Notes: generated from the sequence alone by a model not told the origin. A DNA stretch of 64,000 nucleotides from JAZDEY01 sp043808325 [NCBI: Candidatus Eiseniibacteriota bacterium] (GCA_043808325.1 JAZDEY010000068.1:1-64000); one strand, 5' to 3'. Positions 1 to 8,996 are shown, counted from the first letter of the stretch. Program-made: numbers and translations.

Positions 1-174
1 GAACACCACCGCCGCACCTTCCACCAACTGCCGCTTCCAATGTGCTATCACCGTCGGGTGAACGCCGTGCACCGAACTCAACTCGCTCAGCGTCTTCACC
101 CCCTTTACCGCCTCCAGCGACACCCGCGCCTTGAACTCATCCGAATGCTTCTTCCTTCTCTGACCCACGGCCAT
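1..174 (-). CDS. IS3-family transposase OrfA, partial
   Basis: Fifty-eight codons read from an ATG at 174 to the window edge. The peptide begins MAVGQRRKKHSDEFK and continues with a helix-turn-helix in which VHPTVIAHWKRQL is the recognition part. This is the DNA-binding N-terminal module of the IS3-family OrfA (InsE-like, HTH_8) proteins, which bind the terminal repeats and are joined to the DDE integrase OrfB by frameshifting. A G-rich ribosome site sits directly before the ATG. The rest of orfA and orfB lie outside, so activity cannot be judged. Family assignment is strong; the subgroup is not determined. Confidence 0.85.
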   Translation of the reverse strand, partial: MAVGQRRKKHSDEFKARVSLEAVKGVKTLSELSSVHGVHPTVIAHWKRQLVEGAAVVF

Positions 175-236
175 ACCCCCGTCTTTCTGACCCCTCACTC
201 TACCAAAATCTTGGCTTAACTACCTGTCCAGAAAAC
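1..236 (-). mobile_element. IS3-family insertion sequence, one end only
   Basis: The window opens inside an insertion sequence. Its orfA N-terminus runs off the left edge. The 60 bases upstream of orfA look like the non-coding terminal segment of an IS3-type element (a TGACCCC-like stretch at about 188-194 and a TGGACAGG-like stretch at about 222-229 on the minus strand). The exact outer boundary is an estimate: no target duplication can be checked because the other end is outside the window. Confidence 0.55.
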
Positions 237-670
237 GGGGGGAACTTCACCACCGCCTCTGGTCCCGGAACGGATGCGGTGTAACAGCCCTGGGTTTGCC
301 AAAGCCACGCGTTCATGCCGCCGAGCATGTCAAAGACAGCCGTGAAACCGACACCGTCCAAGAAGTTGGCCGCGGCGTTGCTTCTTCCTCCACTTCGGCA
401 GACCACAATTGTGGTTAGGTTCGGGTCAAGCTCGCCGTGATAAGCCTGAAGGTATCCCGAATTCCAGGGCATGTTGACCGCACCGATGATGTGGCCGGGA
501 GGGTGGTACGTTGAATCACAGAATTCGGACGCCTCCCGCATATCCACGACAAGGATATCTCCACCTGCATCCAGCATGGCCCTGATCTCGGCCGCAGTCT
601 TATCCGTATGAGCACTTGCCGCGGATGACACTAGTGCTATAACAAGCAATGCCGCTCCTGCCATTCTCAT
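200..670 (-). CDS. Exported rhodanese-domain protein
   Basis: A single rhodanese (sulfurtransferase) domain of about 110 residues follows a hydrophobic N-terminal segment (residues 3-19) that reads as a signal peptide or anchor. The active-site loop CRSGGRS (residues 91-97 with this start) has the nucleophilic Cys, and VVDMREASEF forms the preceding strand and turn. I chose ATG 670 because a GGGGGAG ribosome site precedes it; an in-frame ATG at 739 would put 23 polar residues in front of the signal peptide. Such proteins move sulfane sulfur or act in cyanide or thiosulfate detoxification; the substrate here is unknown. The last 10 or so codons run into the IS end and look foreign, so the native C-terminus was probably replaced. 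Confidence 0.8.
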   Translation of the reverse strand: MRMAGAALLVIALVSSAASAHTDKTAAEIRAMLDAGGDILVVDMREASEFCDSTYHPPGHIIGAVNMPWNSGYLQAYHGELDPNLTTIVVCRSGGRSNAAANFLDGVGFTAVFDMLGGMNAWLWQTQGCYTASVPGPEAVVKFPPFSGQVVKPRFW

Positions 671-793
671 TTCTGACTCCCCCGATCCTCGAGTAACCAT
701 GATCCGAATCGTGCCGCCCTCTTTGAGATGCGAGATCATAGGTGAAGGTTCAAGGGGACTAAACGGCGAGATTACGCGCCCGCGTAGATAACG

Positions 794-1870
794 TTACCTA
801 CTGAGAACAGAGCTGTGAGCGAAAAACTCGCAGAGAACCTCAGCCGTGAGCTGGTGGCCTCTTACGGTCCAATGATGGTCCATGGGATAGTAGTAAGGGT
901 ATTGGTAGCTAGCCTGCGCGTTGAACGTCTCGCCCAAGCGGGGGAAGAGATTGACGTAATATAATCCCTGCAGTCTCATGAATTCAACCAGATCGGCGAG
1001 CATCTCTCGCCTGGTCCCCAGCAGGGGTTGGGGCACAACCGTCACCACCAGAGTCGCGTTCCTGCTCGCGCAAGACTCGCGCAAGGCCAGGAGGAGCTGC
1101 TCAGTCAGTTCGCTTGCTGCTCTGTTGCTAGCTGCGGTCGGATCCTGGCGCACGCTTCGATTTTGGCTGTAACGGGTGGCAAGCCCCAGAATTCTCAGCT
1201 TGAGAAACGTCATGAGGTGGGAACGGCGGCTGAAGAAGCCATAGCCCGGCAATCGCCTTGCGACGTAACGGATCCTATCCTCTCCGGAAAAGCGGGCATC
1301 ATGTTTCACCAATCTTCCGTTTTCGCAAGAGTAGAGCCCGCATGAAATGTTATCGCTGAAGTCATTGCCACCGCATATGCAAAGAAGGACAAAATCAGGT
1401 TCGTATCTGTAGCCCTCGACGTTGAAGAAGGCGAGATGATTGGCTGTCCCGGTGTGGACCACACCGGCGTTGATCACCTCCCAGTGATCCGATTCTCCAT
1501 CTTCTGCGTTGAGTAGTCTCTCCAGTACCTTGGCAAAGGTTTCGTCCGCCTCGACCCCGAAACCAAACGTATAAGAGTCCCCGAGACACAGTATCCTCCG
1601 AGTCCCAGGTGGTTTGGCATACGGATATTCCATGTCACGAAGACCCTTGGAATTGATAGCTACCTCCGTCTTGAACTCAGGACCCAGGATGACACCCTTG
1701 GCCAAAGGGACATGCTTGGCGCCCAATTCCCTGTCCCCAGTGCGGACTAGGACGTTGAAATGGTGCTGAGGGACGACAACGCGCACTGCGAACTCAAGAA
1801 ACAACAGCGTAAGACAGATGGAAATGACGGCGGTCAGAGCATTGATCGCGACTGCAGGCAAGCGTGCCAT
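794..1870 (-). CDS. SGNH/GDSL-like hydrolase with N-terminal membrane anchor
   Basis: 358 residues. Residues 8-30 are a hydrophobic helix, so the enzyme is probably membrane-anchored or exported. SGNH blocks are visible: GDSYTFG with nucleophile Ser99, GGND at 167-170, and DHHW at 331-334, where Asp331 and His333 fit the catalytic Asp/His. These are the blocks of acyl or acetyl esterases and of the AlgJ/AlgX-type polysaccharide O-acetylation proteins; the DHHW form resembles the latter. The substrate is unknown. An AGAGGTGA ribosome site precedes the ATG. A consensus promoter lies about 210 bases upstream and a basic leader reading frame ends 3 bases before this ATG. The rhodanese follows about 120 bases downstream. 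Confidence 0.75.
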   Translation of the reverse strand: MARLPAVAINALTAVISICLTLLFLEFAVRVVVPQHHFNVLVRTGDRELGAKHVPLAKGVILGPEFKTEVAINSKGLRDMEYPYAKPPGTRRILCLGDSYTFGFGVEADETFAKVLERLLNAEDGESDHWEVINAGVVHTGTANHLAFFNVEGYRYEPDFVLLCICGGNDFSDNISCGLYSCENGRLVKHDARFSGEDRIRYVARRLPGYGFFSRRSHLMTFLKLRILGLATRYSQNRSVRQDPTAASNRAASELTEQLLLALRESCASRNATLVVTVVPQPLLGTRREMLADLVEFMRLQGLYYVNLFPRLGETFNAQASYQYPYYYPMDHHWTVRGHQLTAEVLCEFFAHSSVLSR

Positions 1871-1873
1871 TGC

Positions 1874-2068
1874 CTAGTCACCTCTGAGCAGAAGACACCA
1901 AGCCAGGACACTCGATATGCAAGACATCCGATGAGAGTGCGTCGGCCCCGGCGTCTGGACCCGTGCGCGGCGATCGCCTCCATAATACTTCCAACGGCGA
2001 CCGTAGGGATGCCGCGGCCACTTTGTCTCAAAGGGCTTCAGGCTGAATCCGTGTTTCCGCTTTCTCAC
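1874..2068 (-). CDS. Possible 64-residue basic leader protein
   Basis: A frame from GTG 2068 to TAG 1874 sits between a strong promoter and the SGNH hydrolase. Its start is only about 6 bases past the predicted transcription start and its stop is 3 bases before the next ATG, which would couple translation. The N-terminal half is rich in Lys, Arg and aromatic residues (for example GRRWKYYGGDRR); the C-terminal part is hydrophobic with two Cys. No family is recognised. It could equally be untranslated leader; there is no clear ribosome site. Confidence 0.25.
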   Translation of the reverse strand: MRKRKHGFSLKPFETKWPRHPYGRRWKYYGGDRRARVQTPGPTHSHRMSCISSVLAWCLLLRGD

Positions 2069-2080
2069 GAGCTCGCGGAG

Positions 2081-2109
2081 AGATTACCATAGATGAATGC
2101 GCCTGTCAA
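2081..2109 (-). promoter_or_regulatory. Sigma70-type promoter upstream of the SGNH hydrolase
   Basis: On the minus strand TTGACA (2109-2104), a 17-base spacer and TAATCT (2086-2081). The -35 is a perfect match and the -10 matches 5 of 6. Expected transcription start is near 2074, giving a leader of about 200 bases before the hydrolase ATG. The remaining sequence from 2110 to 2227 shows no gene and no convincing terminator for the DUF362 gene that ends at 2228. Confidence 0.7.
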
Positions 2110-2227
2110 TGATCGCAGCGACTCAAGAACCCTCGCGAATAGCCAATTATGCAGCCTCTCTAGGCATAGCCATTTCATGAAGCCACCCCATCACCTGGTT
2201 CCAATTCGAAGTTAGGTGGTGTGCCCA

Positions 2228-3328
2228 TCAGACCTTCACAAGGGTGTACTTGCTGCTGCCGAGACCGAGCGCCTCGGCGTACTTGATCTGAATGGTCCAA
2301 TCGAGATTGGGATAGATATCCCTAAACTTGTCGGTCCCGGGTTTGGTGTCCTTGAGCAAGGTGCCGGGCACACCCGGCGTCTGGTTTATCAAGTCCGCGG
2401 AGGCCTGGTCGATCGCCACGGGGTCCAGCGATGCAAGAATCCCGATATTGGGCACTATGCTGGCATCCGAGAAGGGATAGCAGTCGCACTGGGGTGCGAG
2501 GTCCATGAGTAAGCTGACGTAACCCATCTTGCCGCCTTTGGTCTGTGCCACGCCCAAGGCGTACTCCACGATCTTCTCCTGCACTGCCCTATAGGACTCA
2601 TCCCACTGGAACTTTATGGCACGCTCCGGGCAGACGAACATGCACTCGCCGCAACCGATGCAGATCGAGCTATCGATCTTGGCCCGCTTAGCCTCGACCT
2701 TGATCGCTGAGGTAGGGCACCAGCCGATACACTTGGCACAGCCGATGCACTTATCGCCGACATAGGGCCGTACGTCGGAGTGCATCGCAAGCTTCCCGGC
2801 ACGGCTGCCGCAGCCCATGCCCACGTTCTTGAGGGCGCCGCCGATACCCGTGAGTTCGTGACCCTTGACGTGGGTGAGCACCAGCAGGGCGTCAGCTCGC
2901 ACGATGTCGGACGCGATCTTCACGGCCCGGAAGTGCTTGCCTTTGATCTTGACGGTATCGTAGTTGTTGCCCTTGAGTCCATCGGCAATCACAACCGGCA
3001 CTCCCATCGAGCCATAGGAGAAACCGTGCTCAAAGGCGGTCTTCAGGTGGCGCACGCTGTCGGAGCGCGAGCCGCCATAGAGGGTATTGGAGTCCGTCAG
3101 AAATATCGAGCACTTGGTCTTCGCCATGGTCTCAATGACGGTCCTAACATAGATCGGTTTAAGATAGGCCGTACAGCCCCTTTCCCCAAAGTGCATCTTG
3201 ATCCCGACGAGATCCTTCTCGCCGGCGATCTTGACTACACCGGCCTGCTCCATACACGCTGCAAACCTGTCTATCAGGCTTGACTCGGAGGTGGACCGCA
3301 TATCAATGAAGTAGACTTCAGATGTCAT
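2228..3328 (-). CDS. DUF362 protein with 2x[4Fe-4S] ferredoxin domain
   Basis: 366 residues from ATG 3328, preceded by GGGAGAG. A longer frame reaching back to 3553 only overlaps recN and is rejected. The N-terminal two thirds is the DUF362 domain (GIGGALKNVGMGCGSR is characteristic). Then come two ferredoxin motifs, CIGCAKCIGWCP and CIGCGECMFVCP, that would hold two [4Fe-4S] clusters. The domain resumes after the ferredoxin insert. DUF362 ferredoxins are widespread in anaerobes and presumed to carry electrons, but no biochemical role is established. The start lies 12 bases before the recN stop, so it is the last gene of the recN transcript. A second DUF362 protein without clusters lies at 50007-51083. 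Confidence 0.85.
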   Translation of the reverse strand: MTSEVYFIDMRSTSESSLIDRFAACMEQAGVVKIAGEKDLVGIKMHFGERGCTAYLKPIYVRTVIETMAKTKCSIFLTDSNTLYGGSRSDSVRHLKTAFEHGFSYGSMGVPVVIADGLKGNNYDTVKIKGKHFRAVKIASDIVRADALLVLTHVKGHELTGIGGALKNVGMGCGSRAGKLAMHSDVRPYVGDKCIGCAKCIGWCPTSAIKVEAKRAKIDSSICIGCGECMFVCPERAIKFQWDESYRAVQEKIVEYALGVAQTKGGKMGYVSLLMDLAPQCDCYPFSDASIVPNIGILASLDPVAIDQASADLINQTPGVPGTLLKDTKPGTDKFRDIYPNLDWTIQIKYAEALGLGSSKYTLVKV

Positions 3329-3339
3329 GGCTCTCCCTT

Positions 3340-5049
3340 TCATCTTGGACGCGACCTCTTGAGCATCTCCTCGGCATGGACCACGGCGGTCCTGGGAGGC
3401 TTGGTGCCGGCGAGCATCCGGGCAAGCTCCCTCACCCGGTCTTTTCCCTCGACCCCAATCACCTGGGTTACGGTTCTGCCGCCGATCGAGGCCTTGCCCA
3501 CCGCCAGGTGAAGCTCGGCCGCCGCCGCAATCTGGGGCAGATGGGTGATGCATATCACCTGCTTCGATTTGGCGACCTCATGAAGTTTGTCGGCCACCAC
3601 GTCGGCGATACCCCCACCGATGCCGGCATCTATCTCATCAAAGACCAGCGTCCCGACCTTGTCGGCTTCCGCAAGAATCCGCTTGAGCGCCAGCATCACG
3701 CGCGATATCTCACCCCCCGAGGCGATTCTTCTCAAGGGCAGCAGGTCCTCTCCCTTGTTGGTGCGGATGAAGAACTCCACGTTGTCGGCGCCCCTCTCGC
3801 CCAGGATTGCGGTCCTCCCATTCTTAGTTTCGACCCGATCCCCGCTCTCAAGGTCCTCGAAGACCACCCTGAAGCCGCCTCCCTCCATCCCCAACGACTT
3901 GAGCTCGGTCTCCACCAGTTTCTCAAATCGCGTCGCCACCGCCTTGCGCTGCTTGGACAGATCCTCCGCCAGCGTCACCAGCTCCGATGCCGCGAGAGAC
4001 CTCTCAGCTGCAAGACGGCCTGCCTCTGCCACAAGGTCCTCCCGGTTCTCAAGGCTGGCCTTGAGCTCCTTGAGGTGAGCGAGCACCTCTCCCACGCCCT
4101 TTCCAAACTTGCGCTTGATCCGATCGACCGCCATCGATCGCTCCCTCAGGTACTCAAGCCGGGAAGCATCAAGATCGATCCGCCCCAGGGAGTCTCTGAG
4201 TGCCCGGGCAACTTCCTTGACGACGAGGTCGGCCTGGTCGAGATTCTCGCCGAGCGACCCCAGGCTCCGCGAATATGGCCTAATCTTCTCAAGCAGGGCC
4301 CTAGCCCTGGAGATCAGCTTTATGGCCGCATCGTCGCCGTCATAGAGGATCTCAGCGGCCTCGCTGCCCGCCTGGATGATCTTCTCGGCGTTCTCAAGGA
4401 TCGCTATCTCTTCTTCGATCTCGGTGTCTTCGTTCTCTTTGAGCCCAAGGCTCTCGATGTCCCTAATTTCGTGTTTGATGAAATCCTGCTTTGAGGTCAC
4501 ATCTTCGATTCGCCGAGCGAGCGTCGCTATCTTCTTGTCGGTCTCAATCAGAACCTTGCGCTTGCCGGCGACCTCCGCCCTCAACGGGCCGAGCTTCCCA
4601 AAGTCGTCGAGGAAATCGATGTGACTCGCGACATTGAGGATCAGCTGGTGCTCGTGCTGGCCGTGAAAATCCACGAGGAGGTTGCCGAGGTCACGCAGCG
4701 ACGCGAGCGAGAGCGCTTTGCCGTTCAAAGCGCACTTGGACTTGCCGTCCCGGGCGATCTCCCGCGACAGGACAAGTTCGGTAGTGCCGGGGGCAACCAG
4801 CGGCGACCTGAGATCGCCGGAGCGCGACCTCGCCCGGACCAGATCGAAGGAGGCCTCCACCCTGCAGACCGGTCTTCCCTTCCGCACGATCTCCTCCGAC
4901 ACTCTCTCGCCCAGCGTGAAACTGAGCGCCCCCACGATGATCGATTTTCCGGCGCCCGTCTCCCCGGTGAGGATATTGAGGCCCGGCGCGAATTGCACCG
5001 ACAGTTGGTCGATGATGGCGTAGTCGGTAACTCTAAGCTCACGCAGCAT
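3340..5049 (-). CDS. recN: DNA repair ATPase RecN
   Basis: 569 residues, full length for the family. RecN is an SMC-like ATPase that acts early in double-strand break repair. Walker A GETGAGKS is at 29-36. A central coiled coil occupies about 155-370, followed by the ABC signature in SGGEISRVMLALK and Walker B VFDEIDAGIGG. The C-terminus has the usual helical end. It follows nadK after 31 bases and leads into the DUF362 gene. Actinobacterial and firmicute genomes often have tlyA and argR between dxs and recN; both are absent here. Confidence 0.97.
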   Translation of the reverse strand: MLRELRVTDYAIIDQLSVQFAPGLNILTGETGAGKSIIVGALSFTLGERVSEEIVRKGRPVCRVEASFDLVRARSRSGDLRSPLVAPGTTELVLSREIARDGKSKCALNGKALSLASLRDLGNLLVDFHGQHEHQLILNVASHIDFLDDFGKLGPLRAEVAGKRKVLIETDKKIATLARRIEDVTSKQDFIKHEIRDIESLGLKENEDTEIEEEIAILENAEKIIQAGSEAAEILYDGDDAAIKLISRARALLEKIRPYSRSLGSLGENLDQADLVVKEVARALRDSLGRIDLDASRLEYLRERSMAVDRIKRKFGKGVGEVLAHLKELKASLENREDLVAEAGRLAAERSLAASELVTLAEDLSKQRKAVATRFEKLVETELKSLGMEGGGFRVVFEDLESGDRVETKNGRTAILGERGADNVEFFIRTNKGEDLLPLRRIASGGEISRVMLALKRILAEADKVGTLVFDEIDAGIGGGIADVVADKLHEVAKSKQVICITHLPQIAAAAELHLAVGKASIGGRTVTQVIGVEGKDRVRELARMLAGTKPPRTAVVHAEEMLKRSRPR

Positions 5050-5080
5050 GGTTCGTCATTTCGCCAGGGGGGTTATGGGT

Positions 5081-5965
5081 TCAGGATTTCCTTCGGGTGT
5101 CGCCCCACTTGAGTTTCTCCCTTAAGATCTCGTAATAGGATCGACGACCTGAAAGAATGAGCCTTGTCCGCTGCTTAGACTTTCGGAAGATCATCCGGTC
5201 CCCCGAAAGCAGGTCAAAGCCCACCTGCCCATCAATCGTAAGCTTGACCTCGGCCTCACCGTAGACCCCGTGACCGGCCCAGAGCTTCACACCGAATTCC
5301 TGTTCGGGTGAGAGAATCATCGGTCTTACCGCGAGCGTGTGAGGGCAGATCGGGGTAGTGATGATCGCGTCCATTACAGGGTTCACTATCGGCCCTCCGG
5401 CCGAAAGCGAGTATGCGGTAGAGCCGGTCGGCGTCGAGACTATGAGGCCGTCCGCCGTGTAGACCGCGACATATTGGCCGTCGACCGTAGTCTCGATCTC
5501 AATCACGCGAGCCAGCGCGCCCTTATTAATCACGGCGTCGTTAACGGCCGTGAAGGCGGCGATCTCCTTTCCTTCCCTCGAGACGACCACATCCAGGTTC
5601 ATGCGGTCTTCGTACTTGTGCCGACCTTCCAGAATGTCACCTAGAGCCTCGTTCATCTCTCCGACCGTGACCTCGGTAAGAAATCCCAGGCTTCCCACGT
5701 TGACTCCTATCACGGGAGTCATGCGGCTGCCCACGGCTCGTGCCGCCCTGAGCAGGGTACCGTCTCCACCCAGGGCCACAACGATGTCACTCCTTGCCCC
5801 CACATCTTCAAGAGGCCTCAGGGTTGCCTCGGGAACCAGACCCTCAAGGTCGTCCCAGACAAGGACCTCCACGTTCTTCGAGCCGAGCCAGGATATGAGG
5901 TTCATCAAAATCGTATCAATACCGGACTTCCTTCGGTTCGCGACCACGCCGACCGTCTTAACCAT
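5081..5965 (-). CDS. nadK: NAD kinase
   Basis: Phosphorylates NAD to NADP in the cytosol. 294 residues from ATG 5965, which has an AGGTGACG ribosome site; a longer start at 5986 would overlap dxs. GGDGT (66-70) is the ATP-binding and catalytic motif. NVGSLGFLT, ADGLIVSTPTGSTAY and the SAGGPIV segment are the second set of family motifs. It starts 5 bases after the dxs stop, in the order dxs-nadK-recN seen in many bacteria. Nothing unusual. Confidence 0.96.
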   Translation of the reverse strand: MVKTVGVVANRRKSGIDTILMNLISWLGSKNVEVLVWDDLEGLVPEATLRPLEDVGARSDIVVALGGDGTLLRAARAVGSRMTPVIGVNVGSLGFLTEVTVGEMNEALGDILEGRHKYEDRMNLDVVVSREGKEIAAFTAVNDAVINKGALARVIEIETTVDGQYVAVYTADGLIVSTPTGSTAYSLSAGGPIVNPVMDAIITTPICPHTLAVRPMILSPEQEFGVKLWAGHGVYGEAEVKLTIDGQVGFDLLSGDRMIFRKSKQRTRLILSGRRSYYEILREKLKWGDTRRKS

Positions 5966-5969
5966 CTCG

Positions 5970-7865
5970 TCACCTACATTTCGCAAGCCGCTTTCGCACG
6001 GCTTGGGCTATACCCTCAGGCGAAAGCCCCAGGTCATCCAGCAATTCACTCCTACGGCCGTGGCTCACAAACTCGTCCGGCAGTCCCAGCATGACCAGAG
6101 GAGTGGTAATGCCCCGGCCAGCCAGGATCTCGCCCACCCCGCTGCCGAACCCGCCCGCAACCACGTTCTCCTCCACAGTAGCGACCAGCGCCGACGACGC
6201 GGCGACATCGCATATGAGCGCCGCATCGATGGGCTTGGCAAATCTCGCGTTCACGACCCAGGCCTTGATGCCCTCCGAGGCCAGTATCTCCCCCGCCTTG
6301 AGGCAGGCCATCACCATTGACCCCAACCCTACGAGCAAGACCTCATTTCCCCGCACCAGGACTTCGGCTCTCCCGATCTCAAGCGCCCTAAGGGGCTCGT
6401 CAAGCGGTACGCCATAGCCGTAGTCACGAGGGTACCGCATGGCGATCGGACCTCGGTCATATTCCACCATGGTCGCGACCATATACCTCAACTCATTCTC
6501 ATCCCGGGGGGCCATCACGACCATATTGGGTATCTGCCGCAGATAGCTCACGTCGAGCGCGCCGTGGTGGGTCGGCCCATCCTCACCGACCAGCCCTCCC
6601 CGATCAACCGCGAATGCCACGTTGAGCTTCTGAAGGGCCACGTCGTGAACGAGCTGATCGTAGGCTCGCTGAAGAAAAGTGGAGTAAACCGCCACGACGG
6701 GCTTGAGTCCCGCCCTCGCCAGGGCGGCCGCAAAGGTGGTGGCGTGCTGTTCGGCTATGCCGACATCGAAGAAGCGCTCCGGGTACCTGTCGCGGAAAAG
6801 CGTAAGTCCCGTGCCCTCAGGCATGGCGGCAGTCACCGCAACCACGTCTTTTCTCTCGCCGGCAATCTCCACGATCGCCTTGCCGAAGACCTCGGTGTAC
6901 GAGGGATAACTGGAGTGCCTTTCAAGCACGCCGCTTTGCTTGTCAAAAGAGCCTATACCGTGGAATTTCGACGAATCGTTCTCGGCGTGGCGGTAACCCT
7001 TGCCCTTCGTAGTGAGGACATGGACAAGCTGCGGACCGCTGAATTGCTTTATGTGATTTAGGACGCCGACCATCTGTTCGATGTTGTGCCCGTCGACGGG
7101 GCCGTAATATCGAAAACCCAGTTCTTCAAACAGGATTCCGGGCACCATGAGATTCTTCAAGCTCTCCTTGATCCTGCGGGCAATCCCGCGCGCCCTGAAG
7201 CCGACCGAAGGAAACTTCCCCAAGAGCTCCCAAACGTCGGATTCAAATCGCCGATAGACCGGCGCAGATATCAGCCTCGTGAGGTACTGCGCCATGGCGC
7301 CGACGTTCTTGGAAATCGACATCTTGTTGTCGTTAAGGATCACTATCAGATCTCGCTTGAGATGGCCTGCCTGGTTGAGGCCCTCGTAGGCCATCCCGCC
7401 GGTCAGGGCGCCGTCTCCTATCACCGCAATCACGCGGTGCCTCTCACCCCTGAGGTCCCTGCCGCAGGCAAGTCCCAGGGCCGCCGAGATCGACGTGCTG
7501 GCATGGCCGGTGCCAAAGGCGTCATGCTCGCTCTCATCTATCTTGGGGAAGCCGCTGACGCCGCCCTTCATTCTGAGATTCTCAAAGCCCTGCCCCCTGC
7601 CGGTGATGATCTTATGGGCGTATGCCTGGTGGCCGACATCCCAGATTATCTTGTCCGCCGGAGAATCGAAGCAGTAGTGAAGGGCGACCGTGAGGTCCAC
7701 CACTCCTAGGCTCGGCGCCAGGTGCCCCCCGGTCCTGGATACGACCGAGATTATTCTCTCCCGTATCTCGTCGGCCAAAGTCACCAACTGGGCCGGCGTG
7801 AGTCGCTTGAGATCCTCCGGGCGCCCGATGCCGTCAAGTAGTGCCGTTTTCGAAGACCTCCTCAA
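5970..7865 (-). CDS. dxs: 1-deoxy-D-xylulose-5-phosphate synthase
   Basis: 631 residues. Thiamine-diphosphate enzyme that condenses pyruvate and glyceraldehyde 3-phosphate in the first step of the MEP isoprenoid pathway. The ThDP/Mg motif is GDGA (150-153) through NDN (178-180). HQAYAHKIITGR and the DGPTHHG segment are DXS-specific, and the transketolase C-terminal domain is complete. It overlaps the end of ispA by 4 bases, so isoprenoid precursor and prenyl chain synthesis are cotranscribed; ispH of the same pathway is at 22780. Confidence 0.97.
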   Translation of the reverse strand: MRRSSKTALLDGIGRPEDLKRLTPAQLVTLADEIRERIISVVSRTGGHLAPSLGVVDLTVALHYCFDSPADKIIWDVGHQAYAHKIITGRGQGFENLRMKGGVSGFPKIDESEHDAFGTGHASTSISAALGLACGRDLRGERHRVIAVIGDGALTGGMAYEGLNQAGHLKRDLIVILNDNKMSISKNVGAMAQYLTRLISAPVYRRFESDVWELLGKFPSVGFRARGIARRIKESLKNLMVPGILFEELGFRYYGPVDGHNIEQMVGVLNHIKQFSGPQLVHVLTTKGKGYRHAENDSSKFHGIGSFDKQSGVLERHSSYPSYTEVFGKAIVEIAGERKDVVAVTAAMPEGTGLTLFRDRYPERFFDVGIAEQHATTFAAALARAGLKPVVAVYSTFLQRAYDQLVHDVALQKLNVAFAVDRGGLVGEDGPTHHGALDVSYLRQIPNMVVMAPRDENELRYMVATMVEYDRGPIAMRYPRDYGYGVPLDEPLRALEIGRAEVLVRGNEVLLVGLGSMVMACLKAGEILASEGIKAWVVNARFAKPIDAALICDVAASSALVATVEENVVAGGFGSGVGEILAGRGITTPLVMLGLPDEFVSHGRRSELLDDLGLSPEGIAQAVRKRLAKCR

Positions 7866-8758
7866 AACGAACGATTCACGACCAGGTCGGCCAGCAGCCG
7901 CAACGGCACCGCCGTCTCGCCGAGATCCGTAAGAGCTTCCTTGGCCTCACGCGCGAGCCTGGCCGCGACGGCCTTGGCCTCATCGAGACCAAACGCGGCC
8001 GGATACGTGGCTTTCTTCTTCTTTTGGTCGAGCCGCGAGTCGGATTTCAGCTTGCCGAAGCTTCCTTCCACATCCAGTATGTCGTCCACGATCTGAAACG
8101 CAAGCCCGACCTTGGTTCCGTATGTCGAAAGACGATCGACCACCGAGTCAATTGCGCCTGCGGCCATGGCGCCGCACCTGGCCGAGCTTGCGACCAGGGC
8201 GCCGGTCTTGTGGGTATGGATGTACTTCACGGTTTCCGGCTCGGCCTCTTTTCCCTCGCTCTCTATATCGACCACTTGCCCTGCGACCATACCCGCCGGG
8301 CCTGCGGCTCTCACGAGATCCGTAAGGATGCGCACCGCAAGGCCCATGCCGAGCGACTTGCCGCCCTCAGCGAGCACAAGTTCGACCGCGAAACTCAGTA
8401 GCGCATCACCCGCAAGCACCGCAACAGCTTCTCCGAAGACCTTGTGGCTTGTGGGCTTGCCCCGCCTCAGGTCGTCGTCGTCCATGCAAGGAAGGTCGTC
8501 GTGGATAAGCGAGTAAGTATGTATCATCTCTATCGCGCAGGCGACCGGCAGCACCGCTTCACCCGCGCCGCCGCAGCACTCGAAACCGGCAACGCAGAGG
8601 ATCGGTCTCAGTCTCTTGCCGCCGCTAAAGGCGCTGTAGCGCATGGCCTTGCTGAGACTGACGGGATACGTGTCCTCGCGGGGCAAGTACCTGTCCAGGG
8701 CGGCGTCGATCCGGGCTTGCCTGGTCTCAAGATAGGATTTGAAATCGATGTCCGTCAT
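7862..8758 (-). CDS. ispA: Farnesyl/geranylgeranyl diphosphate synthase
   Basis: 298 residues from ATG 8758 with a TTGAGGTC ribosome site. A start at 8824 lies inside xseB and is rejected. Short-chain trans-polyprenyl synthase: first Asp-rich motif HDDLPCMDDDD at about 86-96, second FQIVDDILD near 220. The GGKRLRP box binds isopentenyl diphosphate. The residues before the first Asp-rich motif (SLIHDD) fit the FPP or GGPP synthase range; product length cannot be fixed from sequence alone. It sits between xseB and dxs. Confidence 0.93.
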   Translation of the reverse strand: MTDIDFKSYLETRQARIDAALDRYLPREDTYPVSLSKAMRYSAFSGGKRLRPILCVAGFECCGGAGEAVLPVACAIEMIHTYSLIHDDLPCMDDDDLRRGKPTSHKVFGEAVAVLAGDALLSFAVELVLAEGGKSLGMGLAVRILTDLVRAAGPAGMVAGQVVDIESEGKEAEPETVKYIHTHKTGALVASSARCGAMAAGAIDSVVDRLSTYGTKVGLAFQIVDDILDVEGSFGKLKSDSRLDQKKKKATYPAAFGLDEAKAVAARLAREAKEALTDLGETAVPLRLLADLVVNRSF

Positions 8759-8762
8759 GACC

Positions 8763-8996
8763 TCAATCTTCGCCTGATTGGTCGAAAGGTTCAAGTGCAA
8801 AACCGCCCTCGTCGGTACCGACAAGTTTGGTGATCTTCTTCTGGGCCTCGTCCAACTTATGATGACAGATCCTTGCGAGTTTCACGGCTTCCTCGAAACG
8901 GGCCAGGGACTCCTCGAGCGGAATGTCGCTCTTTTCAAGATCAGCGACGATCTGCTCGATCCTCTTCATGGCTTCTTCGAAGCTTGGTTCAGCCAT
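8763..8996 (-). CDS. xseB: Exodeoxyribonuclease VII small subunit
   Basis: 77 residues, the usual size. The sequence FEEAMKRIEQIVADLEKSDIPLEESL is the family signature, given here in part: IEQIVADLE then PLEESLARFEEAVKLA. It forms a coiled-coil partner that several copies of which bind XseA. Its ATG follows the xseA stop directly (TAA then ATG), so translation is coupled. Confidence 0.95.
   Translation of the reverse strand: MAEPSFEEAMKRIEQIVADLEKSDIPLEESLARFEEAVKLARICHHKLDEAQKKITKLVGTDEGGFALEPFDQSGED

Noticed and set aside
3322-4494. 390-codon plus-strand frame opposite recN
   Set aside because: Antisense shadow; the minus strand encodes a full, motif-complete RecN.
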